DNA from: Actinomycetota bacterium
GTDB taxonomy: Bacteria; Actinomycetota; AC-67
Assembly: GCA_041658565.1 (NCBI GenBank)
Contig: JBAZZY010000003.1
Coordinates: 75,599 to 139,598 of the forward strand
Reading direction: 5' to 3'
Length of the DNA stretch: 64,000 nucleotides
Shown here: one piece after another, positions 1 to 9,052 of the stretch
Position numbering within the stretch: the stretch's first letter is position 1
Layout of the letters: each line of letters opens with the position of its first letter
Translations under genes and position numbers: made by a program
The notes under the pieces: model-generated
What the model was told of the DNA's origin: nothing
Seen by the model: the letters and a program-made list of their open reading frames with translations, nothing else
Database searches by the model: none

Positions 1-1
1 C

Positions 2-448
2 GAGGGTCGTGTCTTCCGGCGGTCCGGCGGAGAGCCGATCATCACCTATCGATTCAACAAGCAGGACGCGCAGCGCATGGTGCGGGGGCTGGTCAAGACG
101 GCAGAGGTTATGTTCGCGGCCGGCGCTGCGGTCGTGAACACCGGGCTTCCGGGGATCGGCTACGTGCGCTCCGCAGCTGAGCTGGCAGATATTCGCGAGG
201 AGGCAGTCAAGCCGCGCGCGCTGCGTCTGAGTGCGTTCCATCCCGTCGGGACCGCCCGCATGGCCGCCAATCCTGCCGATGGCGTGGTCGGATCTCACGG
301 TGAGGTTCACGGGGTCGGCGGGCTGTTCGTGGCCGACGCAAGCGTGCTGCCGGGTTGCCCGACGGTGAACCCGCAGATCACGATCATGGCCCTGGCGACG
401 CGCACGGCCGACCACATCGCCGGGAGATCTGCCGAGTACTTCGCGTAA
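2..448 (+). CDS. GMC-family oxidoreductase, C-terminal part (5' end outside window)
   Basis: Open in frame from base 2 to a TAA at 446-448, so only the last ~148 residues are present. The motifs HPVGTARM and VADASVLPG, followed by PTVNPQITIMALATR, are the conserved C-terminal signature of GMC (glucose-methanol-choline) FAD oxidoreductases. The His of HPVGT and the Asn of VNPQ correspond to the active-site pair that assists hydride transfer to FAD. The substrate is an alcohol or sugar in known members and cannot be told from this fragment. An internal ATG at 77 is not the start, because the family signature and the reading frame continue upstream of it. Confidence 0.9.
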   Translation, partial: EGRVFRRSGGEPIITYRFNKQDAQRMVRGLVKTAEVMFAAGAAVVNTGLPGIGYVRSAAELADIREEAVKPRALRLSAFHPVGTARMAANPADGVVGSHGEVHGVGGLFVADASVLPGCPTVNPQITIMALATRTADHIAGRSAEYFA

Positions 449-538
449 CCGATTTCTCCGTCTTCGGCATAAAACGGCATGGATGCACGTTGGAAACAGG
501 CGTAGTCGTGTGTACGTTTGTCTTGTCGAGGAGGAACG

Positions 539-1048
539 ATGACGGTCGATGTGGGTACGGAAGCCCCGGATTTCACACTTCGCGACAGCGAAGGCGAGAA
601 CGTCCGGCTCGTGGAATACCGGGGGAACAAGAACGTCCTTCTGGTCTTCTATCCATTCACGTTCTCGCCGGGATGCTCGAGTGAATTCTGCGACCTGCGG
701 GACAAGAACTCGGATCTGGTTTCAGACGCGGAGACCGAGGTACTAGCGGTGTCCGTGGACCCGGTTTGGTCGGCTCGAGCCTGGAAGGACCAGCAGAAGT
801 TCCCCAACCGCTTCCTCAGCGACTTCTGGCCGCACGGCGAGGTGTCCCGCGTATACGGCGCCTTCGATGACGGTCTGGGGTTTTCTCATCGGCACACGTT
901 CCTGATCGACAAGAGTGGAATCGTGCGCTTCGTCGAGCGCAACTCGGCGAAGCGGTTGCGCAACCAGGATGGGTGGCGCGAGGCGATCCACAGCCTGGCC
1001 GCCGATGCATCGTTGAGCGCCGTCGGCGCGCTGGACGACCACGCGTAG
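539..1048 (+). CDS. ahpE: AhpE-like 1-Cys peroxiredoxin
   Basis: 169-residue thioredoxin-fold peroxidase that reduces hydroperoxides in the cytoplasm. The N-terminus GTEAPDFTLRD, the peroxidatic cysteine in FTFSPGCSSEF (about residue 46) and the strongly conserved block LSDFWPHGEVSRVYGAF match actinobacterial AhpE more closely than BCP or Tpx. Length fits AhpE (~153-170). A second Cys (SSEFC) lies five residues after the peroxidatic one, so 2-Cys-like recycling is possible but unproven. The ATG at 539 is chosen over an in-frame TTG at 518 because GAGGAGG lies at 528-534 just upstream. The TAG stop is the beginning of a TAGACT box serving the next gene. Confidence 0.9.
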   Translation: MTVDVGTEAPDFTLRDSEGENVRLVEYRGNKNVLLVFYPFTFSPGCSSEFCDLRDKNSDLVSDAETEVLAVSVDPVWSARAWKDQQKFPNRFLSDFWPHGEVSRVYGAFDDGLGFSHRHTFLIDKSGIVRFVERNSAKRLRNQDGWREAIHSLAADASLSAVGALDDHA

Positions 1049-1051
1049 ACT
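1046..1051 (+). promoter_or_regulatory. -10 box TAGACT for the DUF523 gene
   Basis: TAGACT overlaps the TAG stop codon of ahpE and lies 43 nt before the next GTG start, so the transcript would have a short leader carrying the GTGGAGG ribosome site. No good -35 box is visible. The same hexamer recurs upstream of several genes in this window, which is the main support. Confidence 0.4.
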
Positions 1052-1094
1052 CGATCCATCGACCGGTTCACCGGCCGGCGAACGTGGAGGTTGC

Positions 1095-1568
1095 GTGCGC
1101 ATCCCCGCAGATGAACTTGTTGTGTTGAGCGCGTGTCTTGCCGGTGTGCCTTGCACGCATGAGGCTGCGGCCAACACTCGGGAGTGGGCGGTGTCGCTGG
1201 CTGCCGTGGGGCGTGCCGTTCTGGTGTGTCCGGAGGTTGCCGGCGGACTGCCCACGCCTCGGCCGCCGGCGGAGATCCAGGGCGGAGACGGGACCGACGT
1301 GCTCGAAGGCCGTGCGCGCGTCCTGGACGTGGATGGAGCGGACATCACCGCGGAGTATCTCCTCGGTGCGCGCGCGGCAGCAGCGGTTGCCGAGAATAGC
1401 GGTGCTCGGGTTGCGCTTCTCAAGGCCCGTAGCCCGTCCTGTGGGTGCGAGCAGGTCTACAACGGGTCCTTCTCGGGCGTGTTGCGTTCAGGAGACGGAG
1501 TCACGGCGGCGTTCCTTCGTCGCCGGGGAATGGTCGTTGCGTCCGACGAGGACGTCGAAGGCATCTGA
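1095..1568 (+). CDS. DUF523 / TudS-type Fe-S desulfurase-like protein
   Basis: 157 residues covering the whole DUF523 domain: SACLAGVPC near the N-terminus, CPEVAGGLPTPRPPAEI, and KARSPSCG near residue 115, then YNGSFSGVLRSGDGVTAAFLRR. The best-known member, TudS, uses three cysteines from these motifs to hold a [4Fe-4S] cluster that removes sulfur from thiouracil. The corresponding Cys residues (14, 20 and the one in SPSCG) are all present. GTG start at 1095 follows GTGGAGG at 1084-1090. The gene is convergent with the HD-GYP gene with only 3 nt between stops. Desulfurase activity is inferred from the family; the substrate is unknown. Confidence 0.8.
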   Translation: MRIPADELVVLSACLAGVPCTHEAAANTREWAVSLAAVGRAVLVCPEVAGGLPTPRPPAEIQGGDGTDVLEGRARVLDVDGADITAEYLLGARAAAAVAENSGARVALLKARSPSCGCEQVYNGSFSGVLRSGDGVTAAFLRRRGMVVASDEDVEGI

Positions 1569-1571
1569 CCT

Positions 1572-2216
1572 CTACGCGACCAGCCCGAGCCGGTCGGCAA
1601 GTGCGGCGAAGTGCATTACGAATTCGGGATCGAACTGCGTGCCGCCGGATTGCTCGATCTCGGCGAGTGCGGTGGCCGGCGGCAGACCGCGCCGGTATGG
1701 ACGGTCGCTCGTCATCGCGTCATAGGCGTCGACGATGCTGAAGGCGCGCGCCTGCGCCGGTATTTCGTTTCCTGAAAGACCGTTCGGGTATCCGGCGCCA
1801 TCCCAGCGTTCGTGGTGGAAGCGAATGACGTCGAGCGCAGCCTTGCTGAATCCGAGGGGTTCGACCAGCCTGAGTCCGATCCCGACGTGGTTGCGCATGA
1901 TCGCGCGTTCCGCGGGGGTCAGGGGGCCGCACTTGAGCAGGATGGCGTCGGGAATCGCGATCTTCCCGACGTCGTGCAACAGGAACCCATAGATCAAGTC
2001 GTGTTCCGGCTCGCGCCTGCTGATCCAGCGCCACAGATCGTGCGACAGCGATGACACGTGGTTGGCGTGGTCACCAGTGTGGTGGTCCCGCGCCTCCACC
2101 GCGCTGGCGAGCATGCGGATCACGGTGAGGTCGCGACCATCCGGCGCGCGCGCGCCACGGGCGGGGGCGTGTTGGGCCGCGTGAGGGCTTCGAGTTCGGC
2201 GTAGTGTTGGTTCCAT
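1572..2216 (-). CDS. Stand-alone HD-GYP domain phosphodiesterase
   Basis: 214 residues, essentially one HD-GYP domain (about 30-205). Visible motifs are LLHDVGKI (His81-Asp82) and HHERWDGAGYP (134-144), plus the metal ligands around H-x-x-x-H near 46-53, so the catalytic site looks complete. Family members hydrolyse c-di-GMP to GMP or pGpG. There is no receiver, PAS or membrane segment, so it is a soluble stand-alone enzyme with a short Arg-rich N-terminal tail. ATG start at 2216 is preceded on the minus strand by AAAGGAG. It could balance the GGDEF protein encoded at 51-53 kb. Confidence 0.88.
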   Translation of the reverse strand: MEPTLRRTRSPHAAQHAPARGARAPDGRDLTVIRMLASAVEARDHHTGDHANHVSSLSHDLWRWISRREPEHDLIYGFLLHDVGKIAIPDAILLKCGPLTPAERAIMRNHVGIGLRLVEPLGFSKAALDVIRFHHERWDGAGYPNGLSGNEIPAQARAFSIVDAYDAMTSDRPYRRGLPPATALAEIEQSGGTQFDPEFVMHFAALADRLGLVA

Positions 2217-2366
2217 TGCCGACTCCTTTCCGGGACCCCGCGTGCAAGTGAGAACGAACCGGCGCGCCGTCTGTCACAGTTCCTGGTCTCTTGTGCTCAT
2301 TCGCGCGGTTTCCCGCTCTTGGCGTGTTCGCCGATCGCAGCGCGGCGGAGATCGCTCGCGCCGGGC

Positions 2367-2372
2367 TACACT
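2367..2372 (+). promoter_or_regulatory. -10 box TACACT upstream of tRNA-Val
   Basis: TACACT 23 nt before the mature tRNA 5' end. It matches the recurrent -10 motif of this window. No convincing -35 box is seen. Confidence 0.35.
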
Positions 2373-2395
2373 CACGGTCCCGTCGTTCGCGACCG

Positions 2396-2467
2396 GGGCG
2401 CGTAGCTCAATGGTAGAGCGCCTGCCTTACAAGCAGGAGGTCGCAGGTTCGATACCTGCCGCGCCCA
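2396..2467 (+). tRNA. tRNA-Val (anticodon UAC)
   Basis: Full cloverleaf of 72 nt. Acceptor arms GGGCGCG (2396-2402) and CGCGCCC (2460-2466) pair over 7 bp, the D stem is GCTC/GAGC, and the anticodon stem CCTGC/GCAGG encloses loop CTTACAA with anticodon TAC at 2428-2430. The T arm GCAGG/CCTGC encloses TTCGATA, and A2467 is the discriminator. CCA is not encoded (ACT follows). It decodes GTA and, by wobble, other Val codons. No integrase or attachment duplicate is seen beside it. Confidence 0.96.
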
Positions 2468-2664
2468 CTTCGCACTCCTGTCTACCAACGGCCCCTGACG
2501 TATCGCGTATGAACCGGGGCGTTATGCGACCGAAATCATACGGACCACTGAGAGTCAACCGGGAATCCCGAGGAGAGTCGGCGTCCTGGGATCGCATTCA
2601 GGGAGGTCGAACCCGTCGTCGGCCTTGCTTCGAATCATGACTCCGCACGCCTATTCGAGAGGCG

Positions 2665-2670
2665 TACACT
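2665..2670 (+). promoter_or_regulatory. Probable -10 box of the hypFCDE operon
   Basis: TACACT ends 18 nt before the hypF ATG. A transcript from about 2677 would begin right at the GAGGA ribosome site, giving a leader of roughly 12 nt. The 220 bp between the tRNA and hypF hold no other gene I can support. Confidence 0.4.
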
Positions 2671-2688
2671 CGCGTCCGAGGAACCTTG

Positions 2689-4971
2689 ATGGCCGGCGTC
2701 AGGCGCGCGCGCGTACATGTCTCTGGAATCGTCCAGGGCGTGGGGTTCAGGCCGTACGTGTTCAACGTGGCGAGTGATCTCGGCTTGGTGGGGTGGGTTC
2801 GCAACGACTCGGACGGACTGACTGCAGAGATTGAGGGCAACGTAGACCGGGTGGGGGAGTTCTTGTCGATGCTGACTTCTCGCCCTCCGCCACTCGCCGT
2901 CATCGAGGACATCGGCGTGACCGACCTCGCTCCACGCGACGAACGGGAGTTCCTCATCCTGCACAGCGAACCGGGGGAGCGCAACGTCCCGGTTTCGCCG
3001 GACGTGGCAACGTGCGAGGACTGCGCGCGCGAGATCTCGGCTGTGGGCGATCGCCGGCACGGGTATGCGTTCACCAATTGCACCAACTGTGGTCCGCGAT
3101 ACACCATCGTGCGCGACGTCCCGTATGACCGGGCGGAGACGACCATGTCGGAGTTTTCGATGTGCTCGACGTGTGTTGCCGAGTACGAGAATCCCACCGA
3201 CCGGCGTTTTCACGCGCAGCCGAACGCTTGCCCGGAGTGCGGCCCGCGCCTTCGCCTGTTCGACGCGGGCGGCGAAGCGCTCGGCGGAGATCCCATCGCC
3301 GGAGCTGCGCGCTTGCTGCGCGCCGGGGCGATCGTGGCGGTTAAGGGGCTTGGCGGGTACCACCTGGCGTGCGATGCGGCCGATGAAGGGGTGGTGGCGC
3401 GCCTTCGCGGCCGCAAGCACAGAGATGAGCGTCCTTTCGCGCTCATGGCACGCCGGATCGCGGAGGTGCGCGAGTTGTGCGCGCTTGGTCCCGAAGAAGA
3501 AGCGTTGCTGATCTCGCGGCGACGGCCGATCGTGATCGCTCGCCGAAACGGCGACCGGGTTGCGCCATCGGTGGCTCCCGGATACGGCACGCTCGGCGTC
3601 ATGTTGCCGTACACGCCGCTGCACCATCTGTTGCTGGCGGCGGTGGATCGGGTCCTAGTGATGACCTCAGGTAACGTTTCCGACGAGCCAATTGCGTTCG
3701 TCGACCAAGAGGCGCGCGCGCGCCTCGGCGGGATCGCCGACGCATTCCTCGTCCATGATCGAGCGATTGAGGTGCGATGCGACGACTCCGTCGCGCGCGT
3801 AGTGGCCGGGCGCGCGGGAGTGATTCGCCGCTCCCGAGGGTACGTGCCCGAACCGTTGCGACTTCCGGTGCGCGCGCCTGTTGGGATCCTGGCAGCCGGC
3901 GCCCAGTTGAAGAACACCGTCGCCGTCGCGAAGGGCGGCATGTGCGTTCCGTCGCACCACATCGGCGACCTCGAAAACCTAGAGACGCTTCGATCTTTCG
4001 AGCATGCGATCGGGCACTTGTCGCGGTTGTTCGACGTTCGAGTTGAGGCCGTGGCGCATGACCTGCACCCCGAGTACCTCTCTACGAAGTGGGCGCTCGA
4101 GCAGCCGCACGAGCGGATCCCGGTCCAGCACCACCACGCACACGTGGCGTCGTGCCTTGCGGAGAACTCGCGGACCGACCCCGTCATCGGCGTTGCGTTC
4201 GACGGTCTTGGGTACGGCGACGACGGGACGTTGTGGGGCGGGGAGTTCCTCGTGGCGGATCTTCTCGGTTACCGCCGCGTTGCGCATTTGGACACGGTGC
4301 CGATGCCCGGCGGCCATCAAGCGATTCGGCAGCCTTGGCGGATGGCGGCCGTCTGGCTGGCGCGCGCGTTCGGGGACGCTGCGCCTCACGCGGGGCGACT
4401 TGCGGAGGTGTCCGACGAACGCCGGCAGACCTGTCTGGCGATGGCGGCTCAAGGTCTCAACGCGCCGGTGACTTCGAGCATGGGCCGCTTGTTTGACGCC
4501 GTCGCCGCGATCGCCGGTGTGCGCAATGAAGTGTCGTATGAAGCCCAAGCTGCGATCGAGTTCGAGGAGATTGCCACGCCGGGTCCGCACAAGCCGTATG
4601 AATTCGTCTACCGCCGGCCGGAGGGAACGTGGATCGTGGATCCGACGCCATGCGTGCGCGAGGCGGCGCGGGATGCGGACGGCGGCGTTGCGGTCGGGGT
4701 GATATCGGGGCGCTTTCACCTTGGTGTTGCGCGAATGATCGTCGACGTGTGTAGCCGGCTGCGCGACGACGGGGCTCCCTCGATTACGGCTCTGTCGGGG
4801 GGAGTGTTCCAGAATGCCTTGTTGGTCGAAACGGTAGTGCCGCGGCTGCTGGACGCCGGCTTTGAGGTGCTGACGCATCAGCGGGTTCCCGCCAACGACG
4901 GCGGCATCAGTCTCGGGCAAGCCGCGGTCGCGGCTGCGGTGTTGGCGAGGCGCGCCGCCGGGCAAAGTTGA
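2689..4971 (+). CDS. hypF: Carbamoyltransferase HypF ([NiFe]-hydrogenase maturation)
   Basis: 760 residues with all HypF modules in order. An acylphosphatase domain (1-90, with GIVQGVGFRPYV) is followed by two Cys4 zinc fingers (C109/C112/C131/C134 and C159/C162/C181/C184). Next comes a YrdC-like carbamoyl-AMP-forming domain (about 200-385), then a Kae1-like transferase domain with the metal ligands HHHAHVASC near 480. It transfers a carbamoyl group from carbamoyl phosphate to the HypE C-terminal cysteine, the first step in making the Fe-CN ligands. ATG 2689 is preferred over TTG 2686 because GAGGA at 2678-2682 is well spaced. It is first in a tight operon with hypC, hypD and hypE. Confidence 0.96.
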   Translation: MAGVRRARVHVSGIVQGVGFRPYVFNVASDLGLVGWVRNDSDGLTAEIEGNVDRVGEFLSMLTSRPPPLAVIEDIGVTDLAPRDEREFLILHSEPGERNVPVSPDVATCEDCAREISAVGDRRHGYAFTNCTNCGPRYTIVRDVPYDRAETTMSEFSMCSTCVAEYENPTDRRFHAQPNACPECGPRLRLFDAGGEALGGDPIAGAARLLRAGAIVAVKGLGGYHLACDAADEGVVARLRGRKHRDERPFALMARRIAEVRELCALGPEEEALLISRRRPIVIARRNGDRVAPSVAPGYGTLGVMLPYTPLHHLLLAAVDRVLVMTSGNVSDEPIAFVDQEARARLGGIADAFLVHDRAIEVRCDDSVARVVAGRAGVIRRSRGYVPEPLRLPVRAPVGILAAGAQLKNTVAVAKGGMCVPSHHIGDLENLETLRSFEHAIGHLSRLFDVRVEAVAHDLHPEYLSTKWALEQPHERIPVQHHHAHVASCLAENSRTDPVIGVAFDGLGYGDDGTLWGGEFLVADLLGYRRVAHLDTVPMPGGHQAIRQPWRMAAVWLARAFGDAAPHAGRLAEVSDERRQTCLAMAAQGLNAPVTSSMGRLFDAVAAIAGVRNEVSYEAQAAIEFEEIATPGPHKPYEFVYRRPEGTWIVDPTPCVREAARDADGGVAVGVISGRFHLGVARMIVDVCSRLRDDGAPSITALSGGVFQNALLVETVVPRLLDAGFEVLTHQRVPANDGGISLGQAAVAAAVLARRAAGQS

Positions 4972-4990
4972 AGAAGGGAAGGGACCAGTC

Positions 4991-5244
4991 ATGTGTCTGG
5001 GTGTTCCGGGAAAGGTCATCGAGATCTACGAGGAGAACGCCTTGCGCATGTCGCGAGTGGATTTCGGAGGCGTATTTCAGCGTGCATGTCTGGAGTACAT
5101 GCCCGAGGTTGAGGTGGGTGACTACGTGATCATCCACGTTGGGTTTGCGATATCCAAGGTGGATGAGCAGGAAGCACGCCAAGTGTTTGAGTTTCTCGAG
5201 GCCATGGGGGAACTCGGCGATGCAGGGATCCCGGGAGCGCAATC

Positions 5245-5248
<4 letters not shown>
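4991..5248 (+). CDS. hypC: Hydrogenase maturation chaperone HypC
   Basis: 85 residues beginning MCLGVPGKV, the HypC/HybG signature. The Cys at position 2 is the residue that holds the Fe(CN)2CO precursor with HypD. It is the expected small OB-fold protein length. The gene lies 19 nt after hypF with an AAGGGAAGGG ribosome site, and its TGA overlaps the hypD GTG by 4 bp, implying translational coupling with its direct partner HypD. Confidence 0.96.
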
Positions 5249-6350
<1,102 letters not shown>

Positions 6351-6354
<4 letters not shown>

Positions 6355-7403
6355 CTGTCTCACCCGAGGGCTTCACTTGCCCCGTTCCGATCTCGACCTA
6401 CTCGCAGGTCTTGCTCGGACACGGCAGCGGCGGGACCATGAGTGCCCGGTTGATCTCGGACCTGTTCGTACGCTGCTTCGACAACCCGGTGTTGCGCGCG
6501 TTGAACGACCAAGCGATCGTGGAGTTTGACGGGATGCGCATTGCGATCACCACCGACTCGTTTGTGGTGTCGCCGCTGTTCTTTCCGGGCGGGGACATCG
6601 GCTCGCTCGCTGTGAACGGAACGGTGAATGACCTCGCGGTGGGGGGCGCGAAACCGATGTGGATGGCGGCGGCGTTCATCCTTGAGGAGGGCTTGCCGAT
6701 GGCCGATCTTGAGGCGATCGTGCGAAGCGCTTCCGACGCGGCCGCAGTCGCCGGAGTAACGCTGGTGACCGGGGACACCAAGGTCGTCGATCGAGGCAAG
6801 GGCGACGGCGTCTTCATCACTACGACCGGTGTGGGGATTGTGCCTTCGGGTGTCGACCTGTCGGCCGACCGGTGCCTGCCGGGAGATCGCATCCTGATCT
6901 CGGGGCCGATCGGCGTGCACGGCATTGCGGTGATGAGCGCGCGCGAGGGTATCGAGTTTGAGACCGACCTTCGCAGCGACTCGGCCGCTCTGGGGGGATT
7001 GGTCGACGCGATGCTCGCGGCGTCCAAGGGGATTCGGTGCATGCGCGACCCCACGCGCGGTGGGGTTTCGAGCGCGCTGAATGAACTGGCGTGCGCCTCA
7101 GGGGTCGGGATGATCCTGGAGGAGCGCGCGCTCGTGATCCCTGAAGCCGTTCGGGCGGCCTGCGAGATGCTCGGGCTCGACCCACTGTACGTGGCCAACG
7201 AGGGTGTGTTGATCGCTGTGGTTGCCCCCGAGTCCGCCGACGGCGTGCTTGCGGCCATGCGGACACATGCCTTGGGCGAGCAGGCGGTGATCGCCGGTAC
7301 AGTGGTGGCGGAGCACCCCGGAACGGTTGCCATGCGGAGCGGGGTCGGGGGCACGCGGGTAGTAGATATGCTGGCGGGGGAGCAACTCCCGCGGATTTGC
7401 TGA
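6351..7403 (+). CDS. hypE: Hydrogenase maturation protein HypE
   Basis: 350 residues of the AIR-synthase/PurM fold. GHGSGGT lies near the N-terminus and the protein ends in PRIC, the tail whose final cysteine is carbamoylated by HypF and dehydrated to thiocyanate in an ATP-dependent step. The frame is open further upstream, but the GTG at 6351 overlaps the hypD stop as GTGA and matches the family N-terminus. This is the last gene of the operon. hypA, hypB and hydrogenase structural genes are not in the window. Confidence 0.95.
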
Positions 7404-7429
7404 AGGTACCGACTTTGACCCTGCCGTGC

Positions 7430-7435
7430 TACACT
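7430..7435 (+). promoter_or_regulatory. Probable -10 box of the cold-shock gene
   Basis: TACACT located 136 nt upstream of the csp start and after the hypE stop. If used, the csp mRNA has a leader of about 130 nt containing the hairpin at 7469-7491. A TTGACC lies only 9 nt upstream, too close to act as its -35 box. Confidence 0.35.
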
Positions 7436-7468
7436 CGGCCCCGAGTTCAGGGTTCTGTGGAACGTAAC

Positions 7469-7491
7469 GGCCGCGGATTGAACCCGCGGCC
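7469..7491 (+). other. GC-rich hairpin in the hypE-csp gap
   Basis: Perfect 8-bp stem GGCCGCGG / CCGCGGCC with a 7-nt loop. It is followed by GCTTGTCTT rather than a T run, so it is a poor intrinsic terminator. It lies either at the end of the hyp transcript or inside the long csp leader. Confidence 0.5.
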
Positions 7492-7571
7492 GCTTGTCTT
7501 CGGGCCGGCTCACGCGCTAATCGCGCGGAATTCGAACTGCCGCTGGTGCGGCGCCGGAAGGAGGGAACACG

Positions 7572-7772
7572 TTGCGCGGAACCGTTAAGTGGTTCAGCGA
7601 CGAGAAGGGCTTTGGCTTCATCTCCCGCGAGGGAGGAGAGGATGTCTTCGTGCACCACACGGGGATCATCGGCCAGGGGTACCGCTCGTTGTCCGAGGGC
7701 CAGGAAGTCGAGTTCGAGGTGACGCAGGGAAACAAGGGACTGCAGGCCACGAACGTCACGGTCGTCAAGTAA
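7572..7772 (+). CDS. Cold-shock domain protein (CspA family)
   Basis: 66 residues, a single cold-shock OB fold. RNP1 KGFGFI and RNP2 DVFVHH are both present, with the usual start RGTVKWF. Members bind single-stranded RNA and DNA and act as RNA chaperones. The start is a TTG at 7572 with GGAAGGAGGG just upstream. It is a monocistronic gene with a long leader and its own terminator. Confidence 0.95.
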   Translation: MRGTVKWFSDEKGFGFISREGGEDVFVHHTGIIGQGYRSLSEGQEVEFEVTQGNKGLQATNVTVVK

Positions 7773-7789
7773 CACGACACGAGACAACG

Positions 7790-7811
7790 AAGGGCCGCGA
7801 AAGCGGCCCTT
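7790..7811. terminator. Bidirectional terminator between csp and arsM
   Basis: Perfect 9-bp stem AAGGGCCGC / GCGGCCCTT closed by a GAAA tetraloop. It is followed by CGTTTATTT on the plus strand and preceded by A-rich sequence that gives a U-rich tail on the minus strand. It is placed between convergent genes. Confidence 0.8.
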
Positions 7812-7829
7812 CGTTTATTTCCCGACGAT

Positions 7830-8639
7830 TCAGCAGCAGGTGTGTTGCGAGTTCTCGGACAACAGGTCGAGCTTCGCGCGCGCGCCCTCGGGTTTGGTCG
7901 CCTTGATGATGGCCGAGAACATGCCCTCGATCACCTCGTGCGTCGGGGTGATCTCGATGCCGGTGAAGCCCGCGTCGGCGAGGTTCGCTTCGTACTCCGC
8001 GAAAGAGAGCGCTCCGGCGATGCATCCGACGTGGCTGCCCAGCGTCGCCCGGTCTTCGGTGCTCAGGTCGTTCGAGGACACGACGTCGCTGACGCCGATG
8101 CGGCCGCCGGGCTTGAGAACGCGGAAGATCTCGGCGAACACTCGCGGCTTGTCGGCCGAGAGGTTGATCACGCAGTTGGAGACCACCACGTCGATGATCG
8201 AGGCCGGCAGCGGAATCTCCTCGATGTATCCCTTGAGGAACTCGACGTTTTCGGCGCCGGCGTCCTCGCGGTTGCGCAGTGCGAGGGCCAGCATTTCCTC
8301 GGTCATGTCCAACCCGTAGACCTTGCCTTTGCGTCCCACGCGGCGCGCGGCCAGCAAGGCATCGATCCCGCCGCCGGAGCCTAGATCCAGGACCGTGTCG
8401 CCCTGGTTCAATTCGGCGACGGCCGTGGGGTTGCCGCACCCGAGACTGGCCTGGACTGCGGCCTCGGGTAGGTCGGCCCGCTCGGCCTCTTCGTAGAGCC
8501 CGGCCCCGAAGGTCGTTGGGGCGGACTGATCCTCGCCGCAACCGCAACCGGAACCGCATCCCTGTGGTTCCGCGACCGACTGGGCCGCGCGCGCGTACCA
8601 CTGCCTTACTTCTTCGCGAATTTCCTGCTCATTGCTCAC
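7830..8639 (-). CDS. arsM: Arsenite S-adenosylmethyltransferase ArsM
   Basis: 269 residues. SAM-binding motif DLGSGGG lies at 85-91, and the three cysteines expected to bind As(III) are C68 (SLGCGNP), C156 (SNCVINL) and C206 (HVGCIAG). A Cys-rich stretch GCGSGCGCG (27-35) and a terminal TCC may add further thiol ligands. The enzyme methylates arsenite to volatile or less retained methylarsenicals. The GTG start overlaps the arsR stop as GTGA, so the two are translationally coupled and share the arsenic-responsive promoter. Confidence 0.95.
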   Translation of the reverse strand: MSNEQEIREEVRQWYARAAQSVAEPQGCGSGCGCGEDQSAPTTFGAGLYEEAERADLPEAAVQASLGCGNPTAVAELNQGDTVLDLGSGGGIDALLAARRVGRKGKVYGLDMTEEMLALALRNREDAGAENVEFLKGYIEEIPLPASIIDVVVSNCVINLSADKPRVFAEIFRVLKPGGRIGVSDVVSSNDLSTEDRATLGSHVGCIAGALSFAEYEANLADAGFTGIEITPTHEVIEGMFSAIIKATKPEGARAKLDLLSENSQHTCC

Positions 8640-8971
8640 GCATGTCCTCCTTCGGGAGTGAAGATCCCTGCGATGCGGACCAAGACGTCCGATTGCAGCG
8701 TGTAGAAAGCCCAGGTTCCACGCTGCTCACGCTCTAGAAGTCCCGCCGACATCAGCTTCTTGATGTGAAAACTGACCGTGCCTTGAGACAGGCCGAGTTC
8801 CGGGATGAGTTCACACACGCATACCGGTCGGGCGGAGGTGGCCAGGATGTTGACGATCCGGACGCGCGCCGGGTCGGCGAGGGCCTTGAACACCGCAGCG
8901 GCCTGAGTAGCCGCGTCCTCGTCGATGCCGGCGGAGACGATCGAACAGCAACTCAGCTCTTGGGCTTCCAC
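8636..8971 (-). CDS. arsR: ArsR-family arsenic-responsive repressor
   Basis: 111 residues with a winged helix (LSQGTVSFHIKKLMSAGLL) and the As(III)-sensing motif VCVCEL (CxC at ~50-52) in the recognition-helix region. Another Cys pair is near residue 8. Known ArsR proteins repress their own operon and leave the DNA when arsenite binds. The GTG at 8971 is chosen because GGAGGTG precedes it. The longer ATG at 8995 has no ribosome site and lies inside the operator repeats. Confidence 0.9.
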   Translation of the reverse strand: MEAQELSCCSIVSAGIDEDAATQAAAVFKALADPARVRIVNILATSARPVCVCELIPELGLSQGTVSFHIKKLMSAGLLEREQRGTWAFYTLQSDVLVRIAGIFTPEGGHA

Positions 8972-8992
8972 GTCACCTCCGTCCCGGGAATG

Positions 8993-9034
8993 CATCGATA
9001 GATCTCGATGAAGAAGATAGGCCCTTCATCGAGA
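8993..9034. promoter_or_regulatory. ArsR operator repeats
   Basis: Perfect 10-bp inverted repeat TCTCGATGAA (9003-9012) / TTCATCGAGA (9025-9034). A second pair, CATCGA (8993-8998) / TCGATG (9005-9010), shares the middle arm, so three half sites occur in a row. One lies in the promoter spacer, which fits steric repression by ArsR. Confidence 0.75.
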
Positions 9035-9042
9035 AATGTCAA
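9014..9042 (-). promoter_or_regulatory. arsR-arsM promoter
   Basis: Reading the minus strand: consensus -35 TTGACA (9042-9037), a spacer of exactly 17 bp, and -10 TATCTT (9019-9014). The operator arm 9025-9034 sits inside the spacer. This is the clearest sigma-70-type promoter in the window. Confidence 0.85.
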
Positions 9043-9052
9043 TACAAGATTT

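Noticed and set aside
2396..2467. tRNA-Val as an attachment site for an integrated element
   Set aside because: No integrase, no duplicated tRNA 3' end and no change in composition are seen in the following genes.
2635..4187. Minus-strand open frames of over 300 codons opposite hypF
   Set aside because: hypF carries all expected domains on the plus strand; the opposite frames have biased composition and no motif.
7469..7491. Intrinsic terminator of the hyp operon
   Set aside because: The stem is good but GCTTGTCTT follows instead of a T run, so it is listed as a hairpin of uncertain role.
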